Assembly: GCA_937957805.1 (NCBI GenBank) | Contig: CALFXW010000193.1 | Span: 1-10,415, forward strand | Origin: an uncultured Sphingopyxis sp. | GTDB lineage: Bacteria; Pseudomonadota; Alphaproteobacteria; Sphingomonadales; Sphingomonadaceae | DNA length: 10,415 nucleotides | Direction: 5' to 3' | Shown: one piece after another, positions 1 through 6,470 of the stretch | Position numbering within the stretch: position 1 is the first letter of the stretch | How the letters are laid out: each line of letters starts with the position of its first letter | Notes under the pieces: generated by a model | What the model was told of the DNA's origin: nothing | Database searches by the model: none | The model's input: only the letters and a program-made list of their open reading frames with translations | Program-made: the position numbers and the translations under genes

Positions 1-1242
1 AAGGGCCTGATGATGTACGGCCAGATGACCGCCGGCAGCTGGATCTACATCGGCACGCAGGGTATTCTGCAAGGCACCTACGAAACCTTTGGCGCGCTGG
101 CGCGCCAGCACGGCTGGGGCACGCTCAAGGGCAAGCTGGTGCTGACGGCGGGCCTGGGCGAAATGGGCGGCGCGCAGCCGATTTTGCACGGCGTTTTGGA
201 ACGCACACGCGGCATGGTCACCGGCGTTACCTGCGGTGCGGGCATGCCGTATAAATTGTCGGAAATCGCGGCATCCTATGGCGTATATTATTTCCCGATC
301 ATCTCATCTGCACGCGCATTTCGCGCGCTGTGGAAACGCGCCTATCACAAGGCTGCCGAATGGATGGGCGCGGTTGTTTATGAAGACCCGTGGCTGGCGG
401 GCGGGCATAATGGCCTGTCCAACGCCGAAGACCCGCTGCGCCCCGAAGACCCCTATCCGCGCGTCAAGGCGCTGCGCGATACGATGCGGGCAGAGGGTAT
501 CAGTGATAGCGTGCCAATCGTCATGGCGGGTGGCGTCTGGTGCCTGCGCGAATGGGAAAATTGGATCGACAACCCCGAATTGGGCCAGATCAGCTTTCAA
601 TTCGGCACCCGTCCGCTGCTGACACAGGAAAGCCCGATTCCGCAATCGTGGAAGGATAAGTTGCGCACGCTGGAACCCGGCGACGTGCTGCTCCACCGTT
701 TTTCCCCGACCGGATTTTATTCCTCCGCCGTCAAAACGCCGTTTTTGCGCGAACTTATGGCGCGCAGCGAACGGCAGATCCCCTTTTCCAAGGTGGAGGC
801 GGGTGACCATATCGTCCAGCTTGACGTCGGGGTGAAGGGCAAGAATTTCTGGGTCACCCCCGATGACCGCGAACGCGCGCGCCATTGGGCACGCGAAGGG
901 TTCATCACCGCGCTCAAGACGCCCGACGATACGATTGTCTTTGTGACGCCCGAATCGCGTGAAACCATCCGCACCGATCAGACCAATTGCATGGGCTGCC
1001 TGTCGCATTGCCAATTTTCATCGTGGAAAGACCATGATGATTTCACCACCGGGCGATTGGCCGACCCGCGCAGTTTCTGCATACAAAAGACGCTGCAATC
1101 GATTGCGCATGACGGCGATGTTGAAAATAATCTGATGTTCGCCGGCCATTCAGCCTATCGTTTCAAGCAAGACCCCTTTTATTCCAATAATTTCACCCCG
1201 ACGGTGCAACAATTGGTCGACCGGATTCTGACAGGGGATTAG
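1..1242 (+). CDS. Chimeric ORF: urocanase fragment joined in frame to nitronate monooxygenase-like flavoprotein (5' end outside window)
   Basis: The reading frame is open from base 1, so the start lies upstream. Visible residues ~5-54 match the core of urocanate hydratase (HutU), including [17 protein letters not shown] and a Gly-rich NAD loop. From residue ~54 (Glu-Met-Gly-Gly-Ala-Gln) the protein becomes a nitronate monooxygenase/2-nitropropane dioxygenase-type TIM barrel. This part has [16 protein letters not shown], the AGGHNG motif with the likely catalytic His (residue 136, codon 406-408), [21 protein letters not shown], and a C-terminal Cys set (330, 333, 337, 360). Family knowledge: intact members have a ~100-150-residue N-terminal half-barrel that helps bind FMN, and it is absent here. 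The urocanase C-terminal catalytic region is absent too. Neither activity is assured. Either an in-frame deletion joined two genes or the assembly misjoined them. The family assignment of each half is secure; function is not. Confidence 0.85.
   Translation, partial: KGLMMYGQMTAGSWIYIGTQGILQGTYETFGALARQHGWGTLKGKLVLTAGLGEMGGAQPILHGVLERTRGMVTGVTCGAGMPYKLSEIAASYGVYYFPIISSARAFRALWKRAYHKAAEWMGAVVYEDPWLAGGHNGLSNAEDPLRPEDPYPRVKALRDTMRAEGISDSVPIVMAGGVWCLREWENWIDNPELGQISFQFGTRPLLTQESPIPQSWKDKLRTLEPGDVLLHRFSPTGFYSSAVKTPFLRELMARSERQIPFSKVEAGDHIVQLDVGVKGKNFWVTPDDRERARHWAREGFITALKTPDDTIVFVTPESRETIRTDQTNCMGCLSHCQFSSWKDHDDFTTGRLADPRSFCIQKTLQSIAHDGDVENNLMFAGHSAYRFKQDPFYSNNFTPTVQQLVDRILTGD
160..180 (+). other. 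Urocanase/NMO fusion junction at a shared Met-Gly-Gly-Ala-Gln motif
   Basis: The codons for Glu-Met-Gly-Gly-Ala-Gln-Pro lie here. Urocanases carry Gly-Leu-Gly-Gly-Met-Gly-Gly-Ala-Gln-Pro at this point of the NAD loop. The nitronate monooxygenase subfamily carries Trp-Glu-Met-Gly-Gly-Ala-Gln followed by Ile-Leu. The window sequence reads urocanase-like up to Gly-Leu-Gly, then Glu (NMO-like), the shared motif, and Ile-Leu (NMO-like). The two parents could therefore share about 15-18 bp of near-identity in this GC-rich DNA, enough for microhomology recombination or an assembler misjoin. The parental motifs are from memory of the families. Confidence 0.7.
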
Positions 1243-1264
1243 GGCCGGGGTGCACAGCGCACGC

Positions 1265-1288
1265 GCCCGTGCCCGTGCCTGTGCCTCG
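1265..1288 (+). repeat. Short 6-bp tandem repeat in the 1243-1361 intergenic gap
   Basis: Four units of a hexamer (gcccgt, gcccgt, gcctgt, gcctcg) lie between the chimeric ORF and the HD-domain gene. The copies are short and degenerate. No function is evident. The rest of this gap holds no convincing promoter, although a TTGACC box is present at 1310-1315. Confidence 0.4.
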
Positions 1289-1361
1289 CCGACTAAATAT
1301 CCATAAGCATTGACCTTTTGCGCCGCCGGGTTCAGCCTGTCCGCGTTGGAGGAGGATGGTG

Positions 1362-1961
1362 ATGGACGCACTGGTGCCCGATGCGCAGGATCGCGCGCGC
1401 TTTACCGCGATGGACAATGGCACGGCAGAGGACTGGGCGATCATCCAGCGCCATTATAGCGAATTTGCGCCTGCGGGCGGGCGGCGTGTGCTCGACCATC
1501 TGAACTTGCTGCGCGGGGATTATGGCGGCTTTCCGGTCGACCGGCTGACGCATTGTCTGCAAACCGCAACCCGCGCGCACCGCGATGGGCAGAGCGACAG
1601 CTATGTCGTGATGGCGCTGCTCCACGACATTGGCGATACGCTGGGTGCCTATAATCATCCGGACATTGCGGCGGCGATTTTGAAACCCTTTGTGAGCGAG
1701 GAGGAGCATTGGATCTGCGCGCAGCACGGCATTTTCCAAGGCTATTATTTCTTTCACTTCCTCGGCAATGACCGCGACATGCGTGAACAATTTCGCGGCC
1801 ACCCGCATTTTGAAGCATGCGCCCATTTTTGTGAAAAATATGATCAGGCGGCCTTTGACCCCAATTATGACAGCGCGCCGCTCAGTTTCTTTGAACCGAT
1901 GGTGATGCAATTGTTCGAAAAACCGCGCGTCAGCATATATAAACGCGCGCTGACGGAATAA
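1362..1961 (+). CDS. HD-domain metalloprotein, possibly a PhnZ/MIOX-like diiron oxygenase
   Basis: This is a 199-residue soluble protein of the HD superfamily. A GGAGGAGG ribosome-binding site (1348-1355) lies directly against an ATG at 1356 but 6 bp before the ATG at 1362, so the later ATG is preferred. Numbered from it, possible metal ligands are His64 (THCLQTA), His88-Asp89 (LLHDIGD), His99 (YNHPDIAA), His122 (QHGIFQG) and Asp161 (EKYDQ). Family knowledge: the H...HD...H...H...D set with two His after the HD pair binds two metals in HD phosphohydrolases and in the mixed-valent diiron oxygenases PhnZ and myo-inositol oxygenase. Which applies here cannot be settled by eye; the oxygenase reading is an inference. 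The substrate is unknown. The protein is rich in aromatic residues after residue 125 (GYYFFHF). The next gene begins 27 bp downstream on the same strand, so co-transcription is possible. Confidence 0.75.
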   Translation: MDALVPDAQDRARFTAMDNGTAEDWAIIQRHYSEFAPAGGRRVLDHLNLLRGDYGGFPVDRLTHCLQTATRAHRDGQSDSYVVMALLHDIGDTLGAYNHPDIAAAILKPFVSEEEHWICAQHGIFQGYYFFHFLGNDRDMREQFRGHPHFEACAHFCEKYDQAAFDPNYDSAPLSFFEPMVMQLFEKPRVSIYKRALTE

Positions 1962-1988
1962 TCGCACCGGACTTGCCAGCGGGGCAGG

Positions 1989-4900
1989 GTGCGGGCACAA
2001 GCCCATGGTGTGACGATTGACGATTTCATTCAAAAATGGCTGGGGGTAACCGGCGGGGCGGAACGTGCCAATTATGGCTTGTTCCTGAACGAATTTTGTC
2101 AGGTGCTGGATTTGCCCGCCCCGCAACCGGCGTCGGCGGGAACGCTGGGCGATTATCAATTCGAAGGGCCGGTGGCAGGCGGCGGTGCGGGCGGCAACAC
2201 AGGTGCCATCGACCTCTATAAACGCGGCCATTTTATATTGGAGGCGAAACAGTCCAAATTATCCGCCGCCGATCAGGCGCAGGCGCAATTATTCGACGTG
2301 CCGACGGATACCCCGGCATCCCCATCGGGCGCGCGATATGACCGGTTGATGCGCGACGCGCTGGCACAGGCGAAACGATATGCGGTGAATTTGCCAGCCA
2401 ACCACCCATGGCCACCATTTCTGATTGTCTGCGATGTGGGTCGGGCGTTTGAAGTTTATTTCGACTGGTCGGGCAATGGGCGCGGTTACGGGCATTTTCC
2501 CGACCAGCATAGTTACCGTTTTGAAATTGGACGTTTTGCTGACCCTGACGTGCAGGCTGTTTTCCGCGCGATTTGGACCGACCCGGCCAGCATTGACCCG
2601 CGCGCCAAATCGGCGGAGGTGTCGCGCGACATTGCGCGGCGGCTGGCGGATGTTTCCAAATGGCTGGAAGATACGCAGAAACTGAAAACCCGTGGCACCA
2701 GCGATCAGGTGCGGTCGCTGGCGATAGAGGAAAGCGCGCTGTTCCTGATGCGCGTTATTTTCTGCATGTTTGCAGAGGATGTGGGGTTGCTGCCGCCCAA
2801 AGCCTTTGCCAATTTTCTGGATCAGGCGCGCGAAAACCCCGCCGCCTTTGAACCGGGGCTGCGCCAATTATGGCAGGTTATGGCGGTGCCGGGGGGTGAG
2901 CGATATAGTTTCGCACTGGGTGGGGACGTGCGTTTTTTCAACGGCGGGCTGTTTGCCAGCGCCCGCACATATAGCCTGTCGAACGCGGATATTGGCGAAT
3001 TATACCAAGCGGCGCAGGCCGACTGGACAAAGGTGGAACCGGCGATTTTCGGCACCTTGCTGGAACAGGCGCTGACTGCCAGCGAACGGGCAAAGCTGGG
3101 TGCGCATTATACCCCGCGCCCCTATGTCGAACGACTGGTGCAGGCGACGATCATGGATGTGCTGGACGCCGAATGGGCGGCGGCCACGACATTGGCAGAT
3201 GTGCGCGCATTTCACGCGCGGCTGGCGGGGCTGCGCATTTTGGATCCGGCGTGCGGGACGGGCAATTTCCTGTATGTCGCGATGGAAAATCTGATGCGGC
3301 TGGAAGGGGACGTGGTTGAAACCATCCGCCAAATGGGTGGCAATGCCGAACCACAGGTGGGGCCGCAGCAATTTTTGGGGCTGGAATTAAACCCGCGTGC
3401 CGCCGTCATTGCCGAACTGGTGTTGTGGATCGGCTGGTTGCGCTGGCGGATGAAAAATGACCCCGATGCCGCACCCGACCCGGTGCTGAAACAATTTGGC
3501 AATATTAATTTCGGCGGCCACGCGGGTTATGATGCGGTGCTGGCGCGCACCGAAACCGGCGAAGTGGACAGCGCCAACCCCGCCCAGCCCGATTGGCCGG
3601 TGGCGGATTTTATCATCGGCAATCCGCCGTTCATTGGTGGCAAGGATATTCGCCGGCAATTGGGCGATGATTATTGCGAAACATTGTGGCGGGCGAACCC
3701 GCGTGTGGCCAAAAGCGCCGATTTCGTCATGCAATGGTGGGACAGGGCGGCGCATATTTTGGTGGCGGATGGTTCGCCATTGGTCCGTTTCGGTTTTGTG
3801 ACCACCAACAGCATAACCCAGACATTCAGCCGCCGAGTGATCGCAGGGTATCTGGCCAAATCCCCCCCCACGCACCCTGCGCCCCCCACGCACCTTGCAC
3901 CCCCCACCCAACCCTCCCCCCACATGGGGGAGGGCTTAAGGGAGGGAGCGCCCCACCTATCCCCCGCCCCAGAAAGGGCGGGGGGGCAGGGCCTGTCCCT
4001 CACCCTCGCCATAGCCGACCACCCATGGACAAAGGCGACACGCGACGCGGCCGCCGTGCGCATTGCGATGAGCGTGGCCGCACGCGGCGCGCAGGATGGG
4101 GTGTTGGTGGAAATTACCGGCGAAACCGGGCTGGACAGCGACACACCGCGCCTGAACGAACAGGCCCGTCATGGACGGATCAACCCCGATTTATCGCTGG
4201 GTTCGGATGTAACATCGGCCGTGGCATTAAAAGCCAATGAAGGGATTTCCTCTCGTGGCGTCGCACTGCACGGCGCCGGATTTATTATCACCCCCGCCCA
4301 AGCGGTGGATATGGGGTTGGGGCGGCGGGACGGGCTGGAACGTCACATCCGCCCATATCGCAACGGGCGCGACCTGTTACAGCACAGCCGCGATGCCATG
4401 GTTATCGACCTGTTCGGACTGGATGAAAAACAGGTGCGCACCCGTTTCCCCGAAGTCTATCAGCATTTGCTGACCAGCGTGAAACCCGAAAGGGATAAGA
4501 ATCGGCGACAAACCAGAAAAGATAATTGGTGGCTGTTTGGCGAATTGGCCCCCGCATTCCGAGATTATTCGGGCGCGACGCCGCGTTATATTGCCACTGT
4601 TGAAACCGCCAAGCACCGCATTTTCCAATTTCTGGATGCAGCAATTTTGCCGGATAATATGCTGGTCGCCATTGGCAGCGATGATGCTTTTATGCTGGGG
4701 GTGCTGTCGTCCAATGTGCATTGCGACTGGGCGCTGGGGATGGGCGGGACATTGGAGGATCGCCCACGTTACAATAAATCGCAGATTTTCGACCCCTTTC
4801 CCTTTCCCGACGCCAGCGATGGTCAGCGCGCGGTGATCGCCGAATTGGCGGATGAACTGGACGCGACGCGCAAAACCGCGCTGGCCGAAACCCCCGGGCT

Positions 4901-5186
4901 GACGATGACCGAAATATATAATCTGCGCGAAAAATTACGCGCGGGCGCGGGGCTTGACCCGGCGGATCAGCGCCGCGCAACGGCGGCTCGTGCCGCGATT
5001 ATCGACCGGCTGCACCAACAATTGGATGGCGCGGTCGCCGATGCATATGGCTGGCCGGTTGACCTGACGGCGGGGGAAATTGTCGCCCGACTGGTTGCGT
5101 TAAACGCCCAGCGCGCGGCAGAGGAAGCGGCGGGGCATGTCCGCTGGTTGCGCCCCGATTATCAAATCCCGCGCTTTGGGGGGTGA
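1989..5186 (+). CDS. MmeI-like type IIL restriction-modification enzyme with an in-frame repeat insertion
   Basis: A 1065-residue single-chain enzyme expected to methylate adenine at a short target and cut DNA nearby. The N-terminus has Asp75-x9-Glu85-Ala-Lys87 (AIDLYKRGHFILEAK), the D-x9-ExK nuclease motif of MmeI-type enzymes. A helical linker follows (FCMFAEDVGLLP, ~255-269). The N6-adenine methyltransferase has motif I DPACGTGNF (419-427) and motif IV NPPF (545-548). The target-recognition and C-terminal regions (~690-960) include IRPYRNGRDLL and the DPFPFP ending. Residues ~625-668 are foreign-looking Pro-rich sequence encoded by repeat DNA (3861-3992), in a loop just before the LSLTLAIADHPW strand. 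Such enzymes are usually ~900-1000 residues, so the insertion accounts for part of the excess. The start is GTG at 1989 with a weak ribosome-binding site; GTG at 2010 (VTIDDF) would fit homologue starts better. No separate specificity or restriction subunit is nearby. Confidence 0.85.
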   Translation: MRAQAHGVTIDDFIQKWLGVTGGAERANYGLFLNEFCQVLDLPAPQPASAGTLGDYQFEGPVAGGGAGGNTGAIDLYKRGHFILEAKQSKLSAADQAQAQLFDVPTDTPASPSGARYDRLMRDALAQAKRYAVNLPANHPWPPFLIVCDVGRAFEVYFDWSGNGRGYGHFPDQHSYRFEIGRFADPDVQAVFRAIWTDPASIDPRAKSAEVSRDIARRLADVSKWLEDTQKLKTRGTSDQVRSLAIEESALFLMRVIFCMFAEDVGLLPPKAFANFLDQARENPAAFEPGLRQLWQVMAVPGGERYSFALGGDVRFFNGGLFASARTYSLSNADIGELYQAAQADWTKVEPAIFGTLLEQALTASERAKLGAHYTPRPYVERLVQATIMDVLDAEWAAATTLADVRAFHARLAGLRILDPACGTGNFLYVAMENLMRLEGDVVETIRQMGGNAEPQVGPQQFLGLELNPRAAVIAELVLWIGWLRWRMKNDPDAAPDPVLKQFGNINFGGHAGYDAVLARTETGEVDSANPAQPDWPVADFIIGNPPFIGGKDIRRQLGDDYCETLWRANPRVAKSADFVMQWWDRAAHILVADGSPLVRFGFVTTNSITQTFSRRVIAGYLAKSPPTHPAPPTHLAPPTQPSPHMGEGLREGAPHLSPAPERAGGQGLSLTLAIADHPWTKATRDAAAVRIAMSVAARGAQDGVLVEITGETGLDSDTPRLNEQARHGRINPDLSLGSDVTSAVALKANEGISSRGVALHGAGFIITPAQAVDMGLGRRDGLERHIRPYRNGRDLLQHSRDAMVIDLFGLDEKQVRTRFPEVYQHLLTSVKPERDKNRRQTRKDNWWLFGELAPAFRDYSGATPRYIATVETAKHRIFQFLDAAILPDNMLVAIGSDDAFMLGVLSSNVHCDWALGMGGTLEDRPRYNKSQIFDPFPFPDASDGQRAVIAELADELDATRKTALAETPGLTMTEIYNLREKLRAGAGLDPADQRRATAARAAIIDRLHQQLDGAVADAYGWPVDLTAGEIVARLVALNAQRAAEEAAGHVRWLRPDYQIPRFGG
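3861..3992 (+). repeat. 132-bp in-frame palindromic/tandem repeat insertion inside the restriction-modification gene
   Basis: Three parts are visible. First, an 18-bp tandem at 3864-3881 and 3882-3899 with a degenerate third copy from 3900; it encodes PPTHPA, PPTHLA, PPTQPS. Second, a perfect 9-bp-arm palindrome at 3912-3920 and 3926-3934 with loop CACAT. Third, another perfect 9-bp-arm palindrome at 3961-3969 and 3976-3984. The second part is related to the intergenic palindromes at 5334-5367 and 9941-9974. The segment equals 44 codons without a stop. The element boundaries are inferred from where the Pro-rich sequence gives way to recognisable methyltransferase sequence. Confidence 0.8.
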
Positions 5187-5204
5187 CGGGGTAACGCCAT
5201 CGGC

Positions 5205-5237
5205 CATCCCTGCGAAAGCAGGGGTTCAGTATGAAAA
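5205..5237 (+). repeat. Palindromic repeat family A, copy 1
   Basis: Arms CCCTGC (5208-5213) and GCAGGG (5218-5223) enclose loop GAAA. The tail GTTCAGTATGAAAA follows, as in the other family A copies (CCAGTATGAAAA at 9928-9939). It starts about 20 bp after the restriction-modification stop codon. Confidence 0.75.
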
Positions 5238-5249
5238 GCACCCTACCCC

Positions 5250-5281
5250 TTCCTATCTCGACACGCTCGATACGAACGGGG
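5250..5281 (+). repeat. 32-bp repeat family B, copy 1
   Basis: Identical over 32 bp to 5558-5589, in the same orientation, 308 bp apart. The core is CTATCTCGACACGCTCGATA, in which two TCGA boxes flank CACGC. It follows a family A palindrome and a C-rich run, as copy 2 does. Confidence 0.9.
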
Positions 5282-5333
5282 AGGGGGTGCGGGGTTTGAT
5301 TCAGGTTTCGCCCAGAGGCGCAGCGAGGCCATT

Positions 5334-5367
5334 CCCCTCCCCTTCAGGGGAGGGGTTAGGGGTGGGG
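5334..5367 (+). repeat. G-run palindrome family C, copy 1, with quadruplex motif
   Basis: Arms CCCCTCCCC (5334-5342) and GGGGAGGGG (5347-5355) enclose loop TTCA. The right arm continues as four runs of four G, spaced by A, TTA and T (5347-5367). This is a textbook G-quadruplex pattern on the plus strand. The same 21 bases occur on the minus strand at 9941-9961. Confidence 0.85.
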
Positions 5368-5392
5368 ACTAATAGCCCGGTGGGGAGTTCCC

Positions 5393-5413
5393 TTTCACTG
5401 GATCCCCGCGAAA
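5393..5413 (-). repeat. Truncated family A palindrome, reverse orientation
   Basis: Read on the minus strand, this gives the right arm and tail of a family A element (GCGGGGATCCAGTGAAA) preceded by a tetraloop-like TTTC. The left arm is missing. It looks like a half copy left by recombination or decay. Confidence 0.55.
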
Positions 5414-5420
5414 CCAAATA

Positions 5421-5468
5421 CCCCTCCACCACCGCTGCGCGGCGGTCCCCCTCCCCGTATCGGGGAGG
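5421..5468 (+). repeat. Double-hairpin repeat
   Basis: Two palindromes lie in tandem: ACCGC (5431-5435) with GCGGT (5442-5446), and CCTCCCCG (5450-5457) with CGGGGAGG (5461-5468). The flanks are C-rich on the left and G-rich on the right. It resembles family C in composition but has a different core. Confidence 0.65.
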
Positions 5469-5493
5469 TGTTTGGCGCTGCGTTTCCACCATT

Positions 5494-5526
5494 GTCATTC
5501 CCGCGCAGGCGGGAATCCAGTGAAAA
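5494..5526 (+). repeat. Palindromic repeat family A, copy 2 (dRS3-like)
   Basis: Arms ATTCCCGC (5497-5504) and GCGGGAAT (5509-5516) enclose loop GCAG, followed by CCAGTGAAAA. The 20-bp core fits the ATTCCC-N8-GGGAAT pattern known as dRS3 in Neisseria; that resemblance is of pattern only. Confidence 0.85.
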
Positions 5527-5557
5527 GCGCCCACCCCAGTATGAAAAATCCCCCCCG

Positions 5558-5589
5558 TTCCTATCTCGACACGCTCGATACGAACGGGG
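5558..5589 (+). repeat. 32-bp repeat family B, copy 2
   Basis: Exact 32-bp match to 5250-5281. The flanking bases differ on the right (GAGATG instead of AGGGGG). It lies about 50 bp from the 3' end of the minus-strand SDR gene. Confidence 0.9.
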
Positions 5590-5636
5590 GAGATGAACGC
5601 CCACCCCCTACCCCGTCCGCATGGGGGGCGACATGC

Positions 5637-6386
5637 TCAGATAGCGGTTGCCCCGCCATCGATCACCAGCGGGTGGCCGGTGACAAAGCTGGCCCCGTCC
5701 GAACAGAGCCACAGGACGGCGGCGGCAATTTCTTCGGGTGTCGCCATCCGCCCCATCGGGGTCATTTTTTCGATCGCTTCGCGATATTGCGGCACTTTGA
5801 CCACCGCCTCTACCATCGGCGTATCGACCACACCGGGGCACACCGCATTGATGCGCACCCCTTCGCGCGCATAACGCAGCGCCGCGCTGCGCGTCAGGCC
5901 GATGACGCCATGCTTGCTGGCGACATAGGCGGGCTGGCTGGGGTTGCCGACAATCCCGTTGATCGACGCGGTGTTGACGATGGCACCGCCACCCGATTGG
6001 AGCATGGCGGGGATTTGCGCACGCATGCACATCATCACCCCGGTCAGATTGACCGATATGTCACGCGCCCAAATATCATCATCCCACTGGTTCGACATCG
6101 GGTCGTTGATGCCGGCATTATTATGCGCAAAGTCGAGCCGCCCATAATGTTGCAGCGCCGCATCGACCAATGCCGCTACTTCCCCCGCATCCGCAACATT
6201 GCAGCGCTGATAATGGGCATCACCGCCCGCGGCGCGGATCATGGCGACGCTTTCTTCGCCCTTGGCATCCTGCACGTCCGAGACGATGACCGCCGCCCCG
6301 ACGCGCGCAAAGCCCATGGCGCTCGCACGGCCAATGCCGCCGCCAGCACCCGTCACAATGGCGACTTTGCCGGAAAAATCATACAT
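5637..6386 (-). CDS. SDR-family NAD(P)-dependent oxidoreductase
   Basis: A 249-residue classical short-chain dehydrogenase/reductase with a Rossmann fold. The cofactor loop is TGAGGGIG (12-19), the strand end is VSD (Asp37, suggesting NAD(H) preference), and the NNAG motif is at 89-92. The catalytic tetrad is Asn113, Ser141, Tyr154 and Lys158 (YVASK). The ending IDGGATAI is typical of the family. The start is placed at the ATG at 6384-6386 because AAGGA lies 7 bp upstream on the minus strand and because the cofactor loop then falls at the usual position. An upstream ATG would add 22 residues unlike the family. The gene is divergent from the OYE homologue, 84 bp away, suggesting joint regulation and perhaps linked redox steps. 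The alcohol or ketone substrate cannot be inferred. Confidence 0.93.
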   Translation of the reverse strand: MYDFSGKVAIVTGAGGGIGRASAMGFARVGAAVIVSDVQDAKGEESVAMIRAAGGDAHYQRCNVADAGEVAALVDAALQHYGRLDFAHNNAGINDPMSNQWDDDIWARDISVNLTGVMMCMRAQIPAMLQSGGGAIVNTASINGIVGNPSQPAYVASKHGVIGLTRSAALRYAREGVRINAVCPGVVDTPMVEAVVKVPQYREAIEKMTPMGRMATPEEIAAAVLWLCSDGASFVTGHPLVIDGGATAI

Positions 6387-6470
6387 GGCATCATCCTTCA
6401 TTTGCGTATATTTGGCCATCATATATAACGCATTTGAACAAAATACATCCATATGATTGGTAATTTACGT
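6387..6470. promoter_or_regulatory. Divergent promoter region between SDR and OYE genes
   Basis: This AT-richer gap separates two divergent starts. On the plus strand, TATAAC (6424-6429) could be a -10 box, with a weak TTGCGT (6402-6407) 16 bp upstream. An imperfect inverted repeat runs from TGCG (6403) to CGCA (6432) around TGGCCA (6413-6418) and could be an operator. No regulator gene is adjacent. The SDR ribosome-binding site AAGGA lies just inside this gap, on the minus strand. Confidence 0.35.

Larger units (their letters stand above)
5187..5636. other. 450-bp gene-free repeat cluster
   Basis: No credible gene lies between the restriction-modification stop and the SDR stop. Open frames here are translated repeats. 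The stretch holds two copies of a composite unit, each a palindrome, then an AGTATGAAAA-type tail, a C-rich run and a 32-bp repeat (starting ~5205 and ~5494). Between them are a G-run palindrome, a half palindrome in reverse orientation and a double hairpin. No T-tract terminator was found for either convergent gene. The hairpins may serve to end or stabilise transcripts. Confidence 0.8.

Noticed and set aside
304..1014. 236-residue minus-strand open frame opposite the chimeric ORF
   Set aside because: A shadow frame of GC-rich coding DNA; the plus strand has clear family motifs throughout.
1310..1338. TTGACC as a -35 box for the HD-domain gene
   Set aside because: No acceptable -10 box lies 16-18 bp downstream.
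3861..3992. Insertion sequence or intein within the restriction-modification gene
   Set aside because: Too short, with no transposase, terminal repeats with target duplication, or intein splice residues; palindromic repeat DNA explains it better.
5137..5523. 128-residue open frame across the end of the restriction-modification gene and the repeat cluster
   Set aside because: Its sequence is translated repeat DNA (YLDTLDTNG, SPSGEG), with no start signal or family resemblance.
5494..5589. Possible CRISPR array from repeated palindromes
   Set aside because: Only two to four copies, irregular spacing, mixed families and orientations, and no cas genes.
5472..6428. 318-residue plus-strand open frame opposite the SDR gene
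   Set aside because: It is the antisense shadow of a clear SDR gene; composition is His/Arg-rich and no domain is recognisable.
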